From contig NZ_JADNQW010000005.1 of assembly GCF_015709455.1 (NCBI RefSeq), forward strand, positions 496,001 to 560,000: 64,000 nucleotides of DNA, written 5' to 3'. This DNA comes from Methylosinus sp. H3A. Its GTDB lineage: Bacteria > Pseudomonadota > Alphaproteobacteria > Rhizobiales > Beijerinckiaceae. Positions 50,547 to 59,224 of the stretch are shown in pieces. Under the pieces are notes generated by a model that made no database searches, was not told the DNA's origin, and was given only the letters and a program-made list of their open reading frames with translations. The position numbers and the translations under genes were made by a program. Position 1 is the first letter of the stretch. Every line of letters begins with the position of its first letter.

Positions 50547-50879
50547 ATGACGAGAGAGTGTATCGCCAAATTCACGATCGGGCAGGTCGTCAAGCACCGC
50601 CGCTATCCGTTTCGCGGCGTGATCTACGACGTCGATCCCGAATTCGCCAATACGGAAGAGTGGTGGCTGTCCATTCCGGAGGAAGTCCGGCCGCGCAAGG
50701 ACCAGCCCTTCTACCATCTCTTCGCCGAGAATTCGGAGACCGAATATGTCGCCTATGTCTCGGAGCAGAATCTTGTTCCCGACAATTCCGGCGACCCGGT
50801 TCGCCATCCGCAGGTCGAGGAGACCTTCGAGCGCTCGTCGGACGGCTTCTATCGGGTGAAGTCGGTCAAGCGGCACTGA
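50547..50879 (+). CDS. hspQ: Heat-shock protein HspQ
   Basis: A 110-residue HspQ (YccV-like hemimethylated-DNA-binding fold). The core is very conserved: KFTIGQVVKHRRYPFRGVIY, DPEFANTEEWWLSIPEEVRP, KDQPFYHLFAENSETEYVAY and VSEQNLVPDNSGDPVRHPQV. In enterobacteria HspQ is a stress protein that modulates Lon proteolysis. ATG 50547 gives the usual length; a start at 50517 is in frame but adds unrelated residues. Confidence 0.93.
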   Translation: MTRECIAKFTIGQVVKHRRYPFRGVIYDVDPEFANTEEWWLSIPEEVRPRKDQPFYHLFAENSETEYVAYVSEQNLVPDNSGDPVRHPQVEETFERSSDGFYRVKSVKRH

Positions 50880-50892
50880 AGAAAGCGCCGCT

Positions 50893-50929
50893 CCGCGGAC
50901 CCCTCCCCGACGGGGGGAGAAATCCGCGG
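50893..50929. repeat. Palindrome between convergent hspQ and IalB-like genes
   Basis: CCGCGG boxes at both ends (50893-50898 and 50924-50929) enclose a C-rich/G-rich stem (about 50900-50908 with 50912-50919) with a short loop. It separates convergent genes and may terminate both. Confidence 0.5.
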
Positions 50930-50939
50930 CATGCGGACC

Positions 50940-51662
50940 TCATTTTCCGGCGGGGGCGGCCGGCTTCTGCTGGCTCTCGAGCTTCTTGCGCTCGTCGTCG
51001 GCCTTCTTCTGCAGCTCTTCCTGAAGCTTCTTCTGCTGCTCCTCGAGCACCTTCGGGTCGACGGGCGGGCCGTCATAGGACTTGCCGAAGCCCGACAGCG
51101 GCAGGAGGAAGGTCACTTCATTGTTGACCTGGTTCTTGACGACGATCGTCATCTTATCGGCCTTCTTCATCGAATCGATGAGCGCCGTCTTGACCTTGGC
51201 CTGAGCGAAACAGCCATTGGGGAAGCAGATCTCGAACTCGCCGGCCTCCAGCGCGCCCGCGCCGACCGCGAAGCGGAAGCCAGGCTTCAGCAGCAGGCCC
51301 GGCGGCAGCAGCAGGCGGATGATCTTGCTGTCGTCGCCCTTGGGATCGTAGACCGCGAGCGCCAGCAGAGGCTGATCGGCCTGAGCGCCGAAGTCGCGCG
51401 TCGTGTAGCAGATTTCCTTCTTCGACTGCTGATCCGCGCCGCAGACCTTGGTCCATTCCGGCTGCACGGGGACGAGATCGGCCTTGATCGGACCCTGAGG
51501 CGCTTGCTGCTGCTGAGCCGGAGCCGGCTGCGCAGGAGCGGGCGCAGGCGCCGGGCCGGCCGGCCGGGGAGCCGGCTTTTGCTGGGCTTGCGCCGCCCCC
51601 GCCGAAACGAGGAAGACCCCCGTCAGCACCGCAGCGACGATCCGCGGAAATTGCATTGGCAT
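50940..51662 (-). CDS. Invasion-associated locus B (IalB)-like periplasmic protein
   Basis: A 240-residue protein: signal peptide (1-27, ending AAQA), a Pro/Ala/Gln-rich linker (about 28-57), the IalB-like domain (about 60-195: WTKVCGADQQSKKEICYTTR with paired cysteines, LRLLLPPGLLLKPGFRFAVG-like segment, FEICFPNGCFAQAKVKTALI), and a C-terminal coiled-coil (DPKVLEEQQKKLQEELQKKA). In free-living alphaproteobacteria the family is common and not linked to invasion; the function is unknown. ATG 51662 has AAGGACG upstream; an ATG two codons later is possible. Confidence 0.88.
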   Translation of the reverse strand: MPMQFPRIVAAVLTGVFLVSAGAAQAQQKPAPRPAGPAPAPAPAQPAPAQQQQAPQGPIKADLVPVQPEWTKVCGADQQSKKEICYTTRDFGAQADQPLLALAVYDPKGDDSKIIRLLLPPGLLLKPGFRFAVGAGALEAGEFEICFPNGCFAQAKVKTALIDSMKKADKMTIVVKNQVNNEVTFLLPLSGFGKSYDGPPVDPKVLEEQQKKLQEELQKKADDERKKLESQQKPAAPAGK

Positions 51663-51973
51663 AAGTCGTCCTTTCGAGTAGTGCGTGATCGAGTGGGCGC
51701 ACGGGGCGTCATTCGCGCGAGGAAAGAGCCTCTTATCTGCTTCGTCCTCGGTCTTCGCCCTGGGACGGGGCGAAAGGTAGACGGCTAGCCTCATACAAAA
51801 TCGACGCGCCGAATTCCAGCGGGCGCCTCGAGGCTCGAGCGAAACCGCTCGGCGCGAGGGGACGAGACGCCCAAGCCTGCGCAGCCCTCGTATTTCCAAG
51901 AAGATATGTGATTATCCCGAGTCCGTCGGAGACGTCTTGTCCCGGTCCGCCCGCCCTGGAATATGGTCTGCCC
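51663..51973. other. Divergent intergenic region between IalB-like and solute-binding protein genes
   Basis: 311 bases with no gene. Only short palindromes were seen (near 51765-51786 a 7-bp TTCGCCC/GGGCGAA stem, near 51835-51846 a GCCTCGAG repeat). Promoters for both flanking genes must lie here, but no convincing boxes were found. Confidence 0.6.
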
Positions 51974-53794
51974 ATGACGATTCGAGCGATTCGCGCCGCA
52001 GTTCTCGCCACGCTTTTCCCCTTGTTCTTCGCAGGGGCGCAAGGCGCGAGCGTCATCGCCGCCCCTAGTCATGGCCTCGCCATGCATGGCGAACCGGCCC
52101 TTCCCCCCGATTTCGACCATCTGCCCTACGCCGATCCGCAGGCCAAGCCGGGCGGACGGCTGCGAATCGGCCTGCAAGGCGCCTTCGACAGCCTCAATCC
52201 CTTCAACCTCAAGGCCGGCTCCACCGCGCAGGGGCTGGAGGGCAATGTCATTCAGCGGCTGATGGCGCGCTCTCTGGACGAGCCTTTCACCGTCTATGGC
52301 GTCCTCGCGCGCTCGATCGAGGTCGATGATTCGCGCGAGCATGTGACCTTCCGTCTCGATCCGCGCGCGCGATTCTCGGACGGCGCGCCGCTCACCTCGG
52401 CGGATGTGCTGTTCTCCTTCGAGCTGCTCAAGGCCAAGGGACGCCCGCAGCAGAGAAGCGCCTATGGCCTCGTCAAGCGCGTCGAGACGTCGGACGCGCA
52501 GACGATCAGCTTCGATCTCACCGGCGCCAATGATCGCGAGCTGCCGCTCATCCTCGGCTTTCTGCCCGTGCTGCCGAAACACGCGACCGACGTCGAGCAT
52601 TTCACCGACGCAACGCTGAAGCCGCCCATCGGCTCCGGCCCCTATGTCGTCGAGGATATCGAGCCGGGAGCGCGGCTGGTGCTGAAGCGCGACCCCTCCT
52701 ATTGGGGCAAGGACCTGCCCATGCAGCGCGGCCTCTATAATTTCGATCAGATCGACGTGAATTATTTCCGCGACGCCAATTCGCTGTTCGAGGCCTTCAA
52801 GGCCGGCGTCGTCGATTATCGCGAGGAATCCAACACCACGCGCTGGGCGAGCGGCTATGACTTCCCGGCCGTGCGCGACGGGCGCGTCGCCGTCGAGACG
52901 CTGCCGAGCCCCGGCCCCAAGGGCATGGAGGGCTTCGTCTTCAACACGCGGCGGCCGATGTTCGCCGATGCGCGCCTGCGCGAGGCGCTCGGCCTCATGT
53001 TCGATTTCGAATGGATCAACGCCAATCTCTATTCCGGCCTCTACACGCGCACCAAGAGCTTCTTCGACGAATCGGAGCTCGCCTCCACCGGCCGCCCGGC
53101 CAGCGAGGCGGAGCGCGCGCTGCTCGCCCCCTTCCCCGGCGCGGTGCGCGAGGATTTTCTGGAAGGACGCTGGCGCCCGCCCGTCCATGACGGCACCGGC
53201 CGCGATCGCGAGCCGGCCCGCCATGCGCTGGAGCTGCTCGGCGAGGCCGGCTACAAGCTCGTCGACAATCAGCTCGCGAAAGACGGCGTCCCGCTCTCCT
53301 TCGAGATCATGGTCGCCAATCGCGATCAGGAGCGGCTCGCGCTGTTCTTCGCCTCCTCGCTGCAGCGCATAGGCGTGACGGCGAACGTGCGCCTCGTCGA
53401 TGAAGTGCAATATCAACGCCGCCGCCAGAAATTCGAGTTCGACGTGATGTTCGGGACCTGGACCGCCTCGGCCTCGCCCGGCAATGAGCAGCGCATGCGC
53501 TGGGGCTCCGTAAGCGCCGCGCAAGAAGGCTCCTATAATCTCGCCGGAGCCTCCTCTGCGGCGATCGACGCGCTCATCCGGGCGCTGCTTTCCGCTCGCG
53601 GGCGCGAGGATTTCGTCGCCGCCGTGCGCGCCTACGACCGCGCGCTGCTCTCCGGTTTCTACATCGTGCCGCTCTTTCACTCTTCGACGCAATGGATCGC
53701 TCATTCGACCAAAATCGCGAGGCCGTCGACATTGCCCCGCTACTCTCCCTTGTTTGGCGCCACGCTAGAGACCTGGTGGAGGACGGAGCCGTGA
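51974..53794 (+). CDS. Extracellular solute-binding protein, family 5 (oligopeptide-type, YejA-like)
   Basis: A 606-residue periplasmic binding protein with a signal peptide (about 1-30). Family-5 marks are GGRLRIGLQGAFDSLNPFNL, VTFRLDPRARFSDGAPLTSA, VLFSFELLK, GSGPYVVEDIEPGARLVLKR, DPSYWGKDLPMQRGLYNFDQ and GFVFNTRRPMFADARLREAL. YejA-type proteins bind peptides and work with YejBEF permeases, but no permease genes are nearby. Its stop codon overlaps the GTG start of the next gene by 4 bases, so the pair is coupled. ATG 51974 starts the signal peptide directly. Confidence 0.92.
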   Translation: MTIRAIRAAVLATLFPLFFAGAQGASVIAAPSHGLAMHGEPALPPDFDHLPYADPQAKPGGRLRIGLQGAFDSLNPFNLKAGSTAQGLEGNVIQRLMARSLDEPFTVYGVLARSIEVDDSREHVTFRLDPRARFSDGAPLTSADVLFSFELLKAKGRPQQRSAYGLVKRVETSDAQTISFDLTGANDRELPLILGFLPVLPKHATDVEHFTDATLKPPIGSGPYVVEDIEPGARLVLKRDPSYWGKDLPMQRGLYNFDQIDVNYFRDANSLFEAFKAGVVDYREESNTTRWASGYDFPAVRDGRVAVETLPSPGPKGMEGFVFNTRRPMFADARLREALGLMFDFEWINANLYSGLYTRTKSFFDESELASTGRPASEAERALLAPFPGAVREDFLEGRWRPPVHDGTGRDREPARHALELLGEAGYKLVDNQLAKDGVPLSFEIMVANRDQERLALFFASSLQRIGVTANVRLVDEVQYQRRRQKFEFDVMFGTWTASASPGNEQRMRWGSVSAAQEGSYNLAGASSAAIDALIRALLSARGREDFVAAVRAYDRALLSGFYIVPLFHSSTQWIAHSTKIARPSTLPRYSPLFGATLETWWRTEP

Positions 53795-54831
53795 ACCTCG
53801 CAGACAGCGCCGGCCGCCGCGACGGCGCCCTCGCGCGCGCCCATCCGCTGACCATGTTCGGCCTCGATGCGCTCATCGCCGGCGCCGCCCGGCTGCGCCC
53901 TGCGCGCATCGCCGCCGGCGATGCGTCGACGGGCGCCGAGCTCGACCACGCCGAGCTCGACCGCCGCGTCGCCGCCTTCCGCGCCGATCTGCGCGGCTTC
54001 GACTTCCAGCCCGGCGAGCGCATCCTTCTTTTCGCTGCGCCGAGCTCGGCCACGCTCGTCACGCTCATCGGAATCATCTCGGCCGGCCTCGAGCCCGTCG
54101 CGGCGCCGCTCGGCCTCTCGATCGGCGCTCTGGCGGCGGGCGCGCGGGCCGTCTCGGCCGCGGCCCTCGTCGCGCCGGCCTCGGTCGGCGGCCAGAGCCT
54201 CGAGGAGCTCGTCTTCGGCGTCGCCTCTCAGGCGCCCTCGGTGCGGCTCATCGGCTCGCTCGGCCCGGGGACGATCGACGGCGCCGTCGATTTCGGCCCG
54301 CGCTCGCGGAACGAGAACGATTCGCCCACGGCGACGCGCGCCGCCCCGAGCAAGAAAGTGCTGATCGGCGCGCTCGACCAATATGGCGCGCCGCAATTCC
54401 ACGAGCAGGCGGGGCTCATTTCCGCGAGCCTCGGCCTCATCGCCAAGGCGCATGTCAATGGCTCGGCGCCGCTGCTGTCGCTGGTCTCGCCGGGGTCGAT
54501 CGGCGGGCTCGTCGCGGGGCCGCTCGCCTCGCTGCTCTCCGGCGCGGCGCTGCATTTCCTCTCGCCCTTCGACGGCGCCGCTTTTCTCGCGGCGCTCGAT
54601 GCGCTCGGCCCGGTCCGCCTCGTCGCGCCGCGCGCGGTGATGGCCGATCTCGACGCCGCCGGTCTGCTGACGAGCGGCGCCGTGCTCGCCTGCATCGCCG
54701 TCCACCGCGCCGGCGAGGAGGAGCAAGGTTTCGAGCCCTCGCATCCCTACTCCTGTCCGATCGTCGAAATCGGCGCCGACGGCGCAATCCGTCCCACGGC
54801 GCGGGGAGCCTCCGGCCGCGCGACCTATTGA
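53791..54831 (+). CDS. AMP-binding-enzyme-like protein lacking the adenylation signature
   Basis: A 346-residue protein resembling the N-terminal subdomain of acyl-CoA synthetases: HPLTMFGLDALIAGAARLRP, LDHAELDRRVAAFRADLRGF, GERILLFAAPSSATLVTLIG and SAGLEPVAAPLGLS are like the ANL-family start. The ATP-binding P-loop (YTSGTTGxPKG), the A5 and A8 motifs and the C-terminal lid are missing, so it is unlikely to adenylate. The GTG start overlaps the stop of the solute-binding gene, with GGAGG-like sequence upstream. Its role may be tied to that transporter, but no function is assigned. The end overlaps the convergent DUF1810 gene by 7 bases. Confidence 0.7.
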   Translation: MNLADSAGRRDGALARAHPLTMFGLDALIAGAARLRPARIAAGDASTGAELDHAELDRRVAAFRADLRGFDFQPGERILLFAAPSSATLVTLIGIISAGLEPVAAPLGLSIGALAAGARAVSAAALVAPASVGGQSLEELVFGVASQAPSVRLIGSLGPGTIDGAVDFGPRSRNENDSPTATRAAPSKKVLIGALDQYGAPQFHEQAGLISASLGLIAKAHVNGSAPLLSLVSPGSIGGLVAGPLASLLSGAALHFLSPFDGAAFLAALDALGPVRLVAPRAVMADLDAAGLLTSGAVLACIAVHRAGEEEQGFEPSHPYSCPIVEIGADGAIRPTARGASGRATY

Positions 54832-55253
54832 GCGAGCCGCTCCAGCGTCGCCACATCCCGCGCGCCGGCGCAGCAGCGCTCGATCGCCGCTTCGAAAAGC
54901 GTCTCCTGCGGCGCGACGGCGGCGAACAATGTCATGCAGGATTTGAATTTGCGATCGTCCGGCGCGCCGAAAATCTCGGCGAGCGGACGGCCCGCGGCGA
55001 GAACGAGCCTCGTGCAGGCGCGCAGCCGCTCGCCGAGCGTTTCATGCGCGAGAAAAGCGCGCGCCTCCGCCGCCGAGCGGATCGCGTAGCGTATCGCCAT
55101 GGGGCTCGAGCCGAGCCCCTCGATCTGCGGAAAGACGAACCACATCCAATGGGTCCGCTTGCGCCCCGCGCGCAGCTCCGCCACGACCTCCTCGACAACC
55201 GGCGCCTGCGCCTCGACGAAACGGCGTAGGTCGAAAACATCGTCGTCGGACAT
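54825..55253 (-). CDS. DUF1810 family protein
   Basis: A 142-residue protein with the DUF1810 marks DLRRFVEAQAPVVEEVVAEL, GRKRTHWMWFVFPQIEGLGS, AIRYAIRSAAEARAFLAHET and PDDRKFKSCMTLFAAVAP. The family is widespread and uncharacterised (sometimes annotated calpastatin-like without evidence). ATG 55253 starts MSDDDVFDLRRF; a longer in-frame start at 55316 lies within an inverted repeat. Confidence 0.88.
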   Translation of the reverse strand: MSDDDVFDLRRFVEAQAPVVEEVVAELRAGRKRTHWMWFVFPQIEGLGSSPMAIRYAIRSAAEARAFLAHETLGERLRACTRLVLAAGRPLAEIFGAPDDRKFKSCMTLFAAVAPQETLFEAAIERCCAGARDVATLERLAQ

Positions 55254-55269
55254 GTTTCGCCTCCATAGA

Positions 55270-55311
55270 GCGTTTCCAGCCGAAGTGGATGCCGTTCGGC
55301 GTTGGAAACGC
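55270..55311. repeat. Inverted repeat upstream of the DUF1810 gene
   Basis: GCGTTTCCA (55270-55278) pairs with TGGAAACGC (55303-55311), with an inner GCCGAA/TTCGGC stem and a small bulge. It lies directly next to the 21-bp palindrome at 55320-55364, forming a compound element. Confidence 0.65.
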
Positions 55312-55319
55312 GTCAAAAG

Positions 55320-55364
55320 CCTAGAGTCTTTCCGTGTTTCAACGAAACACGGAAAGACTCTAGG
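55320..55364 (-). terminator. Perfect 21-bp hairpin, terminator of pyrD
   Basis: Bases 55320-55340 are the exact reverse complement of 55344-55364, with a 3-base loop. On the minus strand it begins 15 bases after the pyrD stop and is followed by CTTTTG. The length and perfection of the stem are exceptional for a terminator and suggest a mobile palindromic repeat that also ends transcription. Confidence 0.75.
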
Positions 55365-55378
55365 CGCGGGACGGCCCG

Positions 55379-56440
55379 TTACTTCGCCCCCGCCCGCCGA
55401 CCCACGAGCGCCGCCAGCGCGGCGCCCTCGCGCTCGAGCGCGTCGAGAATCCCGCTCTTGATGCGCCCCACCAGCCCCGGCCCCTCATAGACGAGCGCGC
55501 TATAGAGCTGCACTAGGCTCGCGCCCGCCTCGATCTTGGCCAGCGCCGTCGCGGCCGAATCGACTCCGCCGACGCCGATGAGCGGAAACTGCCGCTCGAC
55601 ACGCAAAAACGTCTCGCCGAGCATTCGCGTCGAGAGATCGAAGAGCGGCGCGCCCGAGAGCCCGCCCGCCTCTTTCGCGAAACGCGAAACGAGCGCGTCC
55701 GGCCGCGCCAGCGTCGTGTTGGAGACGATCATCCCGTCGATCTCTCGCGCGCGCGCGACGCTCACCACATCGTCGAGCTGCTCCAACGAAAGATCCGGCG
55801 CGATCTTCAACAGAACGGGGCGGCGGCGCTTCGCCCGCTCGCGCGCCGAAAGAACCCGCGCCAAAAGCTCGGAGAGCGCCGTCTTCTCCTGCAGATCGCG
55901 CAGGCCCGGCGTGTTGGGCGAGGAGACATTGACGGTGAAATAGCTCGCCAGCTCGGAGAAGGCCGCAATGCCGCGCTCATAATCGGCGATGCGGTCGGCG
56001 GCGTCCTTATTGGCGCCGATGTTGACGCCGACGATTCCGCCGCGCGAACGTCGGGCGAGCAGCCGCTCATAAGCGAGCGTATGGCCGACATTGTTGAAGC
56101 CGTAGCGATTGACGATTCCGCGATCCTCGGCCAGCCGAAACACGCGCGGACGGGCGTTGCCGGCCTGCGGAAGCGGCGTCAACGTGCCGACCTCGGTGAA
56201 GCCGAAGCCCATGGCCAGCATGGCGTCGGGAACCTCGGCGTTTTTGTCGAAGCCGGCGGCGAGGCCGATCGGATTGGGAAAATCGAGGCCGAAGGCGCCG
56301 ACCGCCAGGCGCACATCGTCGCGCGGCGGCCGCGGCGCCGGCATCAGCTGCAAGGCGGCGATCGTCGCCTGATGCGCCGTCTCCGGCGGCAGGCGGCGAA
56401 ACAGCGCGGTCGCGAGATCGCCGAAGAAGACCTCGATCAT
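55379..56440 (-). CDS. pyrD: Dihydroorotate dehydrogenase (class 2, quinone-linked)
   Basis: PyrD oxidises dihydroorotate to orotate in pyrimidine synthesis, passing electrons to quinone at the membrane. The 353-residue protein has an N-terminal amphipathic segment ([20 protein letters not shown]) for membrane contact, then [60 protein letters not shown] (catalytic Ser), [11 protein letters not shown], and [20 protein letters not shown] for FMN. Its ATG overlaps the DUF952 stop by 4 bases. Confidence 0.96.
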   Translation of the reverse strand: MIEVFFGDLATALFRRLPPETAHQATIAALQLMPAPRPPRDDVRLAVGAFGLDFPNPIGLAAGFDKNAEVPDAMLAMGFGFTEVGTLTPLPQAGNARPRVFRLAEDRGIVNRYGFNNVGHTLAYERLLARRSRGGIVGVNIGANKDAADRIADYERGIAAFSELASYFTVNVSSPNTPGLRDLQEKTALSELLARVLSARERAKRRRPVLLKIAPDLSLEQLDDVVSVARAREIDGMIVSNTTLARPDALVSRFAKEAGGLSGAPLFDLSTRMLGETFLRVERQFPLIGVGGVDSAATALAKIEAGASLVQLYSALVYEGPGLVGRIKSGILDALEREGAALAALVGRRAGAK

Positions 56441-56781
56441 TCGAGGAGCCCCGCGAAATCATGTCCGCCGTCGTCACGTAGCGGCAGCGGCGCGACGCTG
56501 GCGACGCTGGCGACGGGCAGCGTTCCGTAGAGATGAGGGAAGAGATCGCCGCCGCGCGAGGGCTCCCATTTCAGCGCGTCGCCGAGAGGCTCGGCCTCGA
56601 CGGCGACGAGCAGGAGATCGGCGACATTGGCGAAATAGCGCGCCGCCGTCTCCTCGACCTGCGCGCGGGTCGAGAAATGAATGTAACCGTCGGCAAGATC
56701 GATCCCGGCGCCGGCGAAAACGCCCGCCGCCTCGGCCTCACGCCAGAGGAGAGCGGGGAGGAGTTTGTAGATGAGGGTCAT
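56437..56781 (-). CDS. DUF952 family protein
   Basis: A 114-residue protein with [60 protein letters not shown] and [15 protein letters not shown], the DUF952 pattern. In alphaproteobacteria it is regularly found upstream of pyrD, as here, and overlaps its start. The function is unknown. Confidence 0.9.
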   Translation of the reverse strand: MTLIYKLLPALLWREAEAAGVFAGAGIDLADGYIHFSTRAQVEETAARYFANVADLLLVAVEAEPLGDALKWEPSRGGDLFPHLYGTLPVASVASVAPLPLRDDGGHDFAGLLE

Positions 56782-56932
56782 GGGGCGAGAGATAGCAGGC
56801 GTCGGCCTCGGTCGGAAAGCGGTCATCGACTGCAAACGACCGCGGCGCCGCAGACCGGCTGCTCAGCCAGTCGCGTTGGTGCTATGATCGAGCGACCAAG
56901 TCGAGCCGAGAGCCAACGAAGGATTTCGAGGG

Positions 56933-57577
56933 ATGATCACCGTCTTCGGCGAAGGGAGAGGGTTCCGGGTCGTCTGGCTGCTGGAGGAGATGGGTCTCGC
57001 ATACCGGCTGAGGCCCGTAGACCTGCTGGTCGGCGTCGAGCACGACGCGGAATATCTGGCCGTCAACCCCGCCGGGTTCATCCCCGCGATCCAGGATGGC
57101 GACGTCACCATGGTCGAGTCGATCGCGATCATGGAGTATCTGATGGCGCGCTATGGGCCGACGCCGCTCGCGCCGGACCCGCACGATCCCGCTTTCCCGG
57201 CGTATCAGCAATTCCTCCACCTCGGCGAAGCCGGCCTCGCCGCCTCGATGTATCTCGTCGTCGTCAGCCGCAATCTCGCGCCCGAGGCCGATCGGCAGAA
57301 TTGGGGAGCAGCCAAGGCGCTGAAGCTATTTACGAACCGGCTGGGATTGGTCACCCGGCGCCTCGCGCGCTCGCCCTATCTCGCAGGCGACAGCTTCACC
57401 GCGGCCGACATTTCGGTGACCTACGCCCTGGAGTTCGCCGAAAGAACTGGTTGCTTCACCCTCGGCGAAGCGGAGCGAGCCTATGTGACCCGCACCAGCG
57501 AACGCGAAGCCTATAAGCGGGCCATGGAAACCTGTCAGGCCACGAAAGCATGGGTCGCGCAGCTGGCCGGGCGATGA
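56933..57577 (+). CDS. Glutathione S-transferase family protein
   Basis: A 214-residue protein with a thioredoxin-like N-terminal domain (MITVFGEGRGFRVVWLLEEM, cis-Pro region AVNPAGFIPAIQDGDVTMVESIAIMEYL in part) and an all-helical C-terminal domain (ARSPYLAGDSFTAADISVTY with the N-capping box). The substrate is unknown. ATG 56933 has GAGGG upstream. The end overlaps or abuts the next small gene. Confidence 0.88.
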   Translation: MITVFGEGRGFRVVWLLEEMGLAYRLRPVDLLVGVEHDAEYLAVNPAGFIPAIQDGDVTMVESIAIMEYLMARYGPTPLAPDPHDPAFPAYQQFLHLGEAGLAASMYLVVVSRNLAPEADRQNWGAAKALKLFTNRLGLVTRRLARSPYLAGDSFTAADISVTYALEFAERTGCFTLGEAERAYVTRTSEREAYKRAMETCQATKAWVAQLAGR

Positions 57578-57615
57578 GAGATGCGCTCCGCCCACTTCGC
57601 ACCTATCTTCCCCCC

Positions 57616-57900
57616 ATGACCCCGGCCCAATTCCACGCCTCCCTCGCCGCAGAGACGCCCCCTACCCTCTCGCCGCCGCTGCTCGCGCTGTGGCGCGACG
57701 CCAAGGGGGATTGGGACGGCGCGCATAAATGCGTCGATACGTCCGCCGAGACGCAGGCCATGTGGGTCCACGCCTATCTGCATCGCAGGGAAGGCGATCT
57801 CGGCAACGCCGGCTATTGGTACGCTCGCGCCGGCAGGCCGCCCGCGACCGGCCCGCTCGGGCAAGAATTCGAGGAGATCCTCGCCGTTCTGCTCGGGTGA
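57616..57900 (+). CDS. Conserved hypothetical protein
   Basis: A 94-residue soluble protein: TPAQFHASLAAETPPTLSPP, LLALWRDAKGDWDGAHKCVD, QAMWVHAYLHRREGDLGNAG and YWYARAGRPPATGPLGQEFE. It seems to be a small helical protein of unknown function seen in many proteobacteria. ATG 57616 is preferred over 57550, which would overlap the GST gene. Confidence 0.75.
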   Translation: MTPAQFHASLAAETPPTLSPPLLALWRDAKGDWDGAHKCVDTSAETQAMWVHAYLHRREGDLGNAGYWYARAGRPPATGPLGQEFEEILAVLLG

Positions 57901-57903
57901 TAT

Positions 57904-57952
57904 CGTCCTTCGAAGCTTTTGCGTGCCGCAAAAAGCGCCTCAGGATGAGGAG
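57904..57952. repeat. Dispersed intergenic repeat, family 2, copy 1
   Basis: Begins CGTCCTTCGA and ends GCCTCAGGATGAGGAGG, with a central GCTTTTTGCG-type inverted stem. The same ends recur at 59112-59156 (same orientation) and 59029-59078 (inverted). It lies between convergent genes. Confidence 0.65.
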
Positions 57953-58980
57953 GCTGCTGGTCTCAGAGCGAGAATCTCGCGAGCCTTGGCCGCGTCTTCC
58001 CGCATTTGCGCGGTCAGCGCGTCGAGCGAGGGGAATTTCGCCTCGCCGCGGATGAAGCCGATGAAGGCGACCTCCACCGTCTTGTCATAGAGATCGCCGT
58101 CGAAATCGAAGACGAAGACCTCGAGCAGCGGCGCGCCCTCCGCCTCGACCGTCGGCCGACGGCCGAAATTGGCGACGCCCTCGCGCAGCACGCCATCCGC
58201 CTCCAGCGTCACCGCATAAATGCCGTGGCGCAGCTTGCTCGAGGGGTCGAGCGCGATATTGGCGGTCGGGAAGCCCAATGTGCGGCCGAGCTGGCGGCCT
58301 CTGCCGACGACGCCCTCGACGAAATAAGGATGGCCGAGCAGCCGCGTCGCCAGCGCGACATCGCCGGCGGCGAGCGCCTCGCGCGTCGCGGTGGAGGAGA
58401 CTGCCTCGAGGCTCCCAGCCTCGTCCTGCGTGATTCGCGGCACGATCTCGACCTGAAAGCCGAGTCGCTCGCCCTCGGCGCGCAGAAATTCGGGATTGCC
58501 GGCGCGCTTGGCGCCGAAGCAGAAATCATAGCCCGCCACCGCCGCCGAGACGCCGAGCCTTCGAGCGAGAATCTCCTCGGTGAACTCGCGCGGCGGGCGG
58601 GCGGCGAAATCCCCGTCGAAAGTGAGGATCACCATCCCGTCCAGGCCGAGGCGGGCGAGCAGCGCGGCCTTGGCGTCCGGCGGCGTCAGGCGGAAGATGA
58701 CAGATTTGCCCGCGAAGCAATCGGCCGGATGCGGCTCGAAAGTGAGCAGCGCGCAGGGCTTGCCGAGCTTTTGCGCCAGCGCCTGCGCATGGGCGATGAC
58801 GCCACGATGGCCGCGGTGCAACCCGTCGAAATTGCCGATGGCGACGACTGCCCCCTCGAGCCCCGGCGGCGGGGCGAGCGGATCTCGGGCGACGATGAAG
58901 GGATGCGCGGAAGACAAGGCGGCGTCCAAGGCTTTGTGCGGTGCAGGAGCCGGCTCACTTTGGTTCGGATGACGCGTCAT
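57940..58980 (-). CDS. ribF: Bifunctional riboflavin kinase / FAD synthetase RibF
   Basis: RibF phosphorylates riboflavin to FMN and adenylates it to FAD. The 346-residue protein has the nucleotidyl-transferase N-domain (VAIGNFDGLHRGHRGVIAHA, LLTFEPHPADCFAGKSVIFR, VAGYDFCFGAKRAGNPEFLR) and the flavokinase C-domain (VVGRGRQLGRTLGFPTANIA, GIYAVTLEADG, LLEVFVFDFDGDLYDKTVEV). ATG 58980 starts MTRHPNQSEPAP; a longer start at 59037 lies in a hairpin. Confidence 0.95.
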   Translation of the reverse strand: MTRHPNQSEPAPAPHKALDAALSSAHPFIVARDPLAPPPGLEGAVVAIGNFDGLHRGHRGVIAHAQALAQKLGKPCALLTFEPHPADCFAGKSVIFRLTPPDAKAALLARLGLDGMVILTFDGDFAARPPREFTEEILARRLGVSAAVAGYDFCFGAKRAGNPEFLRAEGERLGFQVEIVPRITQDEAGSLEAVSSTATREALAAGDVALATRLLGHPYFVEGVVGRGRQLGRTLGFPTANIALDPSSKLRHGIYAVTLEADGVLREGVANFGRRPTVEAEGAPLLEVFVFDFDGDLYDKTVEVAFIGFIRGEAKFPSLDALTAQMREDAAKAREILALRPAASSS

Positions 58981-58990
58981 GTCCAGAGCG

Positions 58991-59029
58991 AGAGGGTCGC
59001 AGCGCTTGCGAGACCGCTGCGCAACCCTC
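58991..59029. repeat. Hairpin upstream of ribF
   Basis: GAGGGT plus CGCAGCG pair with CGCTGCG plus ACCCTC with a 1-2 base bulge. It abuts the family 2 repeat at 59029-59078. Confidence 0.5.
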
Positions 59030-59078
59030 CCCCTCATGCTGAGGAGGCTCCGCAGGAGCCGTCTCGAAGCACGAGGGG
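59029..59078. repeat. Dispersed intergenic repeat, family 2, copy 2 (inverted)
   Basis: Begins CCCTCATGCTGAGGAGG, has a central GGCTCCGCAGGAGCC stem and ends GTCTCGAAGCACGAGGGGG. It is the inverted form of the element at 59112-59156. Confidence 0.7.
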
Positions 59079-59111
59079 GAGCTCCAGTAGACAGCGCAAT
59101 GAAGCCGCCCG

Positions 59112-59156
59112 CGTCCTTCGAGACGCCCGCTTCGCGGGCTCCTCAGGATGAGGGCG
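59112..59156. repeat. Dispersed intergenic repeat, family 2, copy 3
   Basis: Begins CGTCCTTCGAGACG, has a central GCCCGCTTCGCGGGC stem and ends TCCTCAGGATGAGGGCG. With the inverted copy 34 bases away it makes a larger inverted pair between ribF and the Mrr-like gene. Confidence 0.7.
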
Positions 59157-59224
59157 TCTTCAACCGATCGTCTCGGAACCGTAAGAGCCTCTTCTTCGCG
59201 GCAAATTAACGATTCTCCCCTTGC

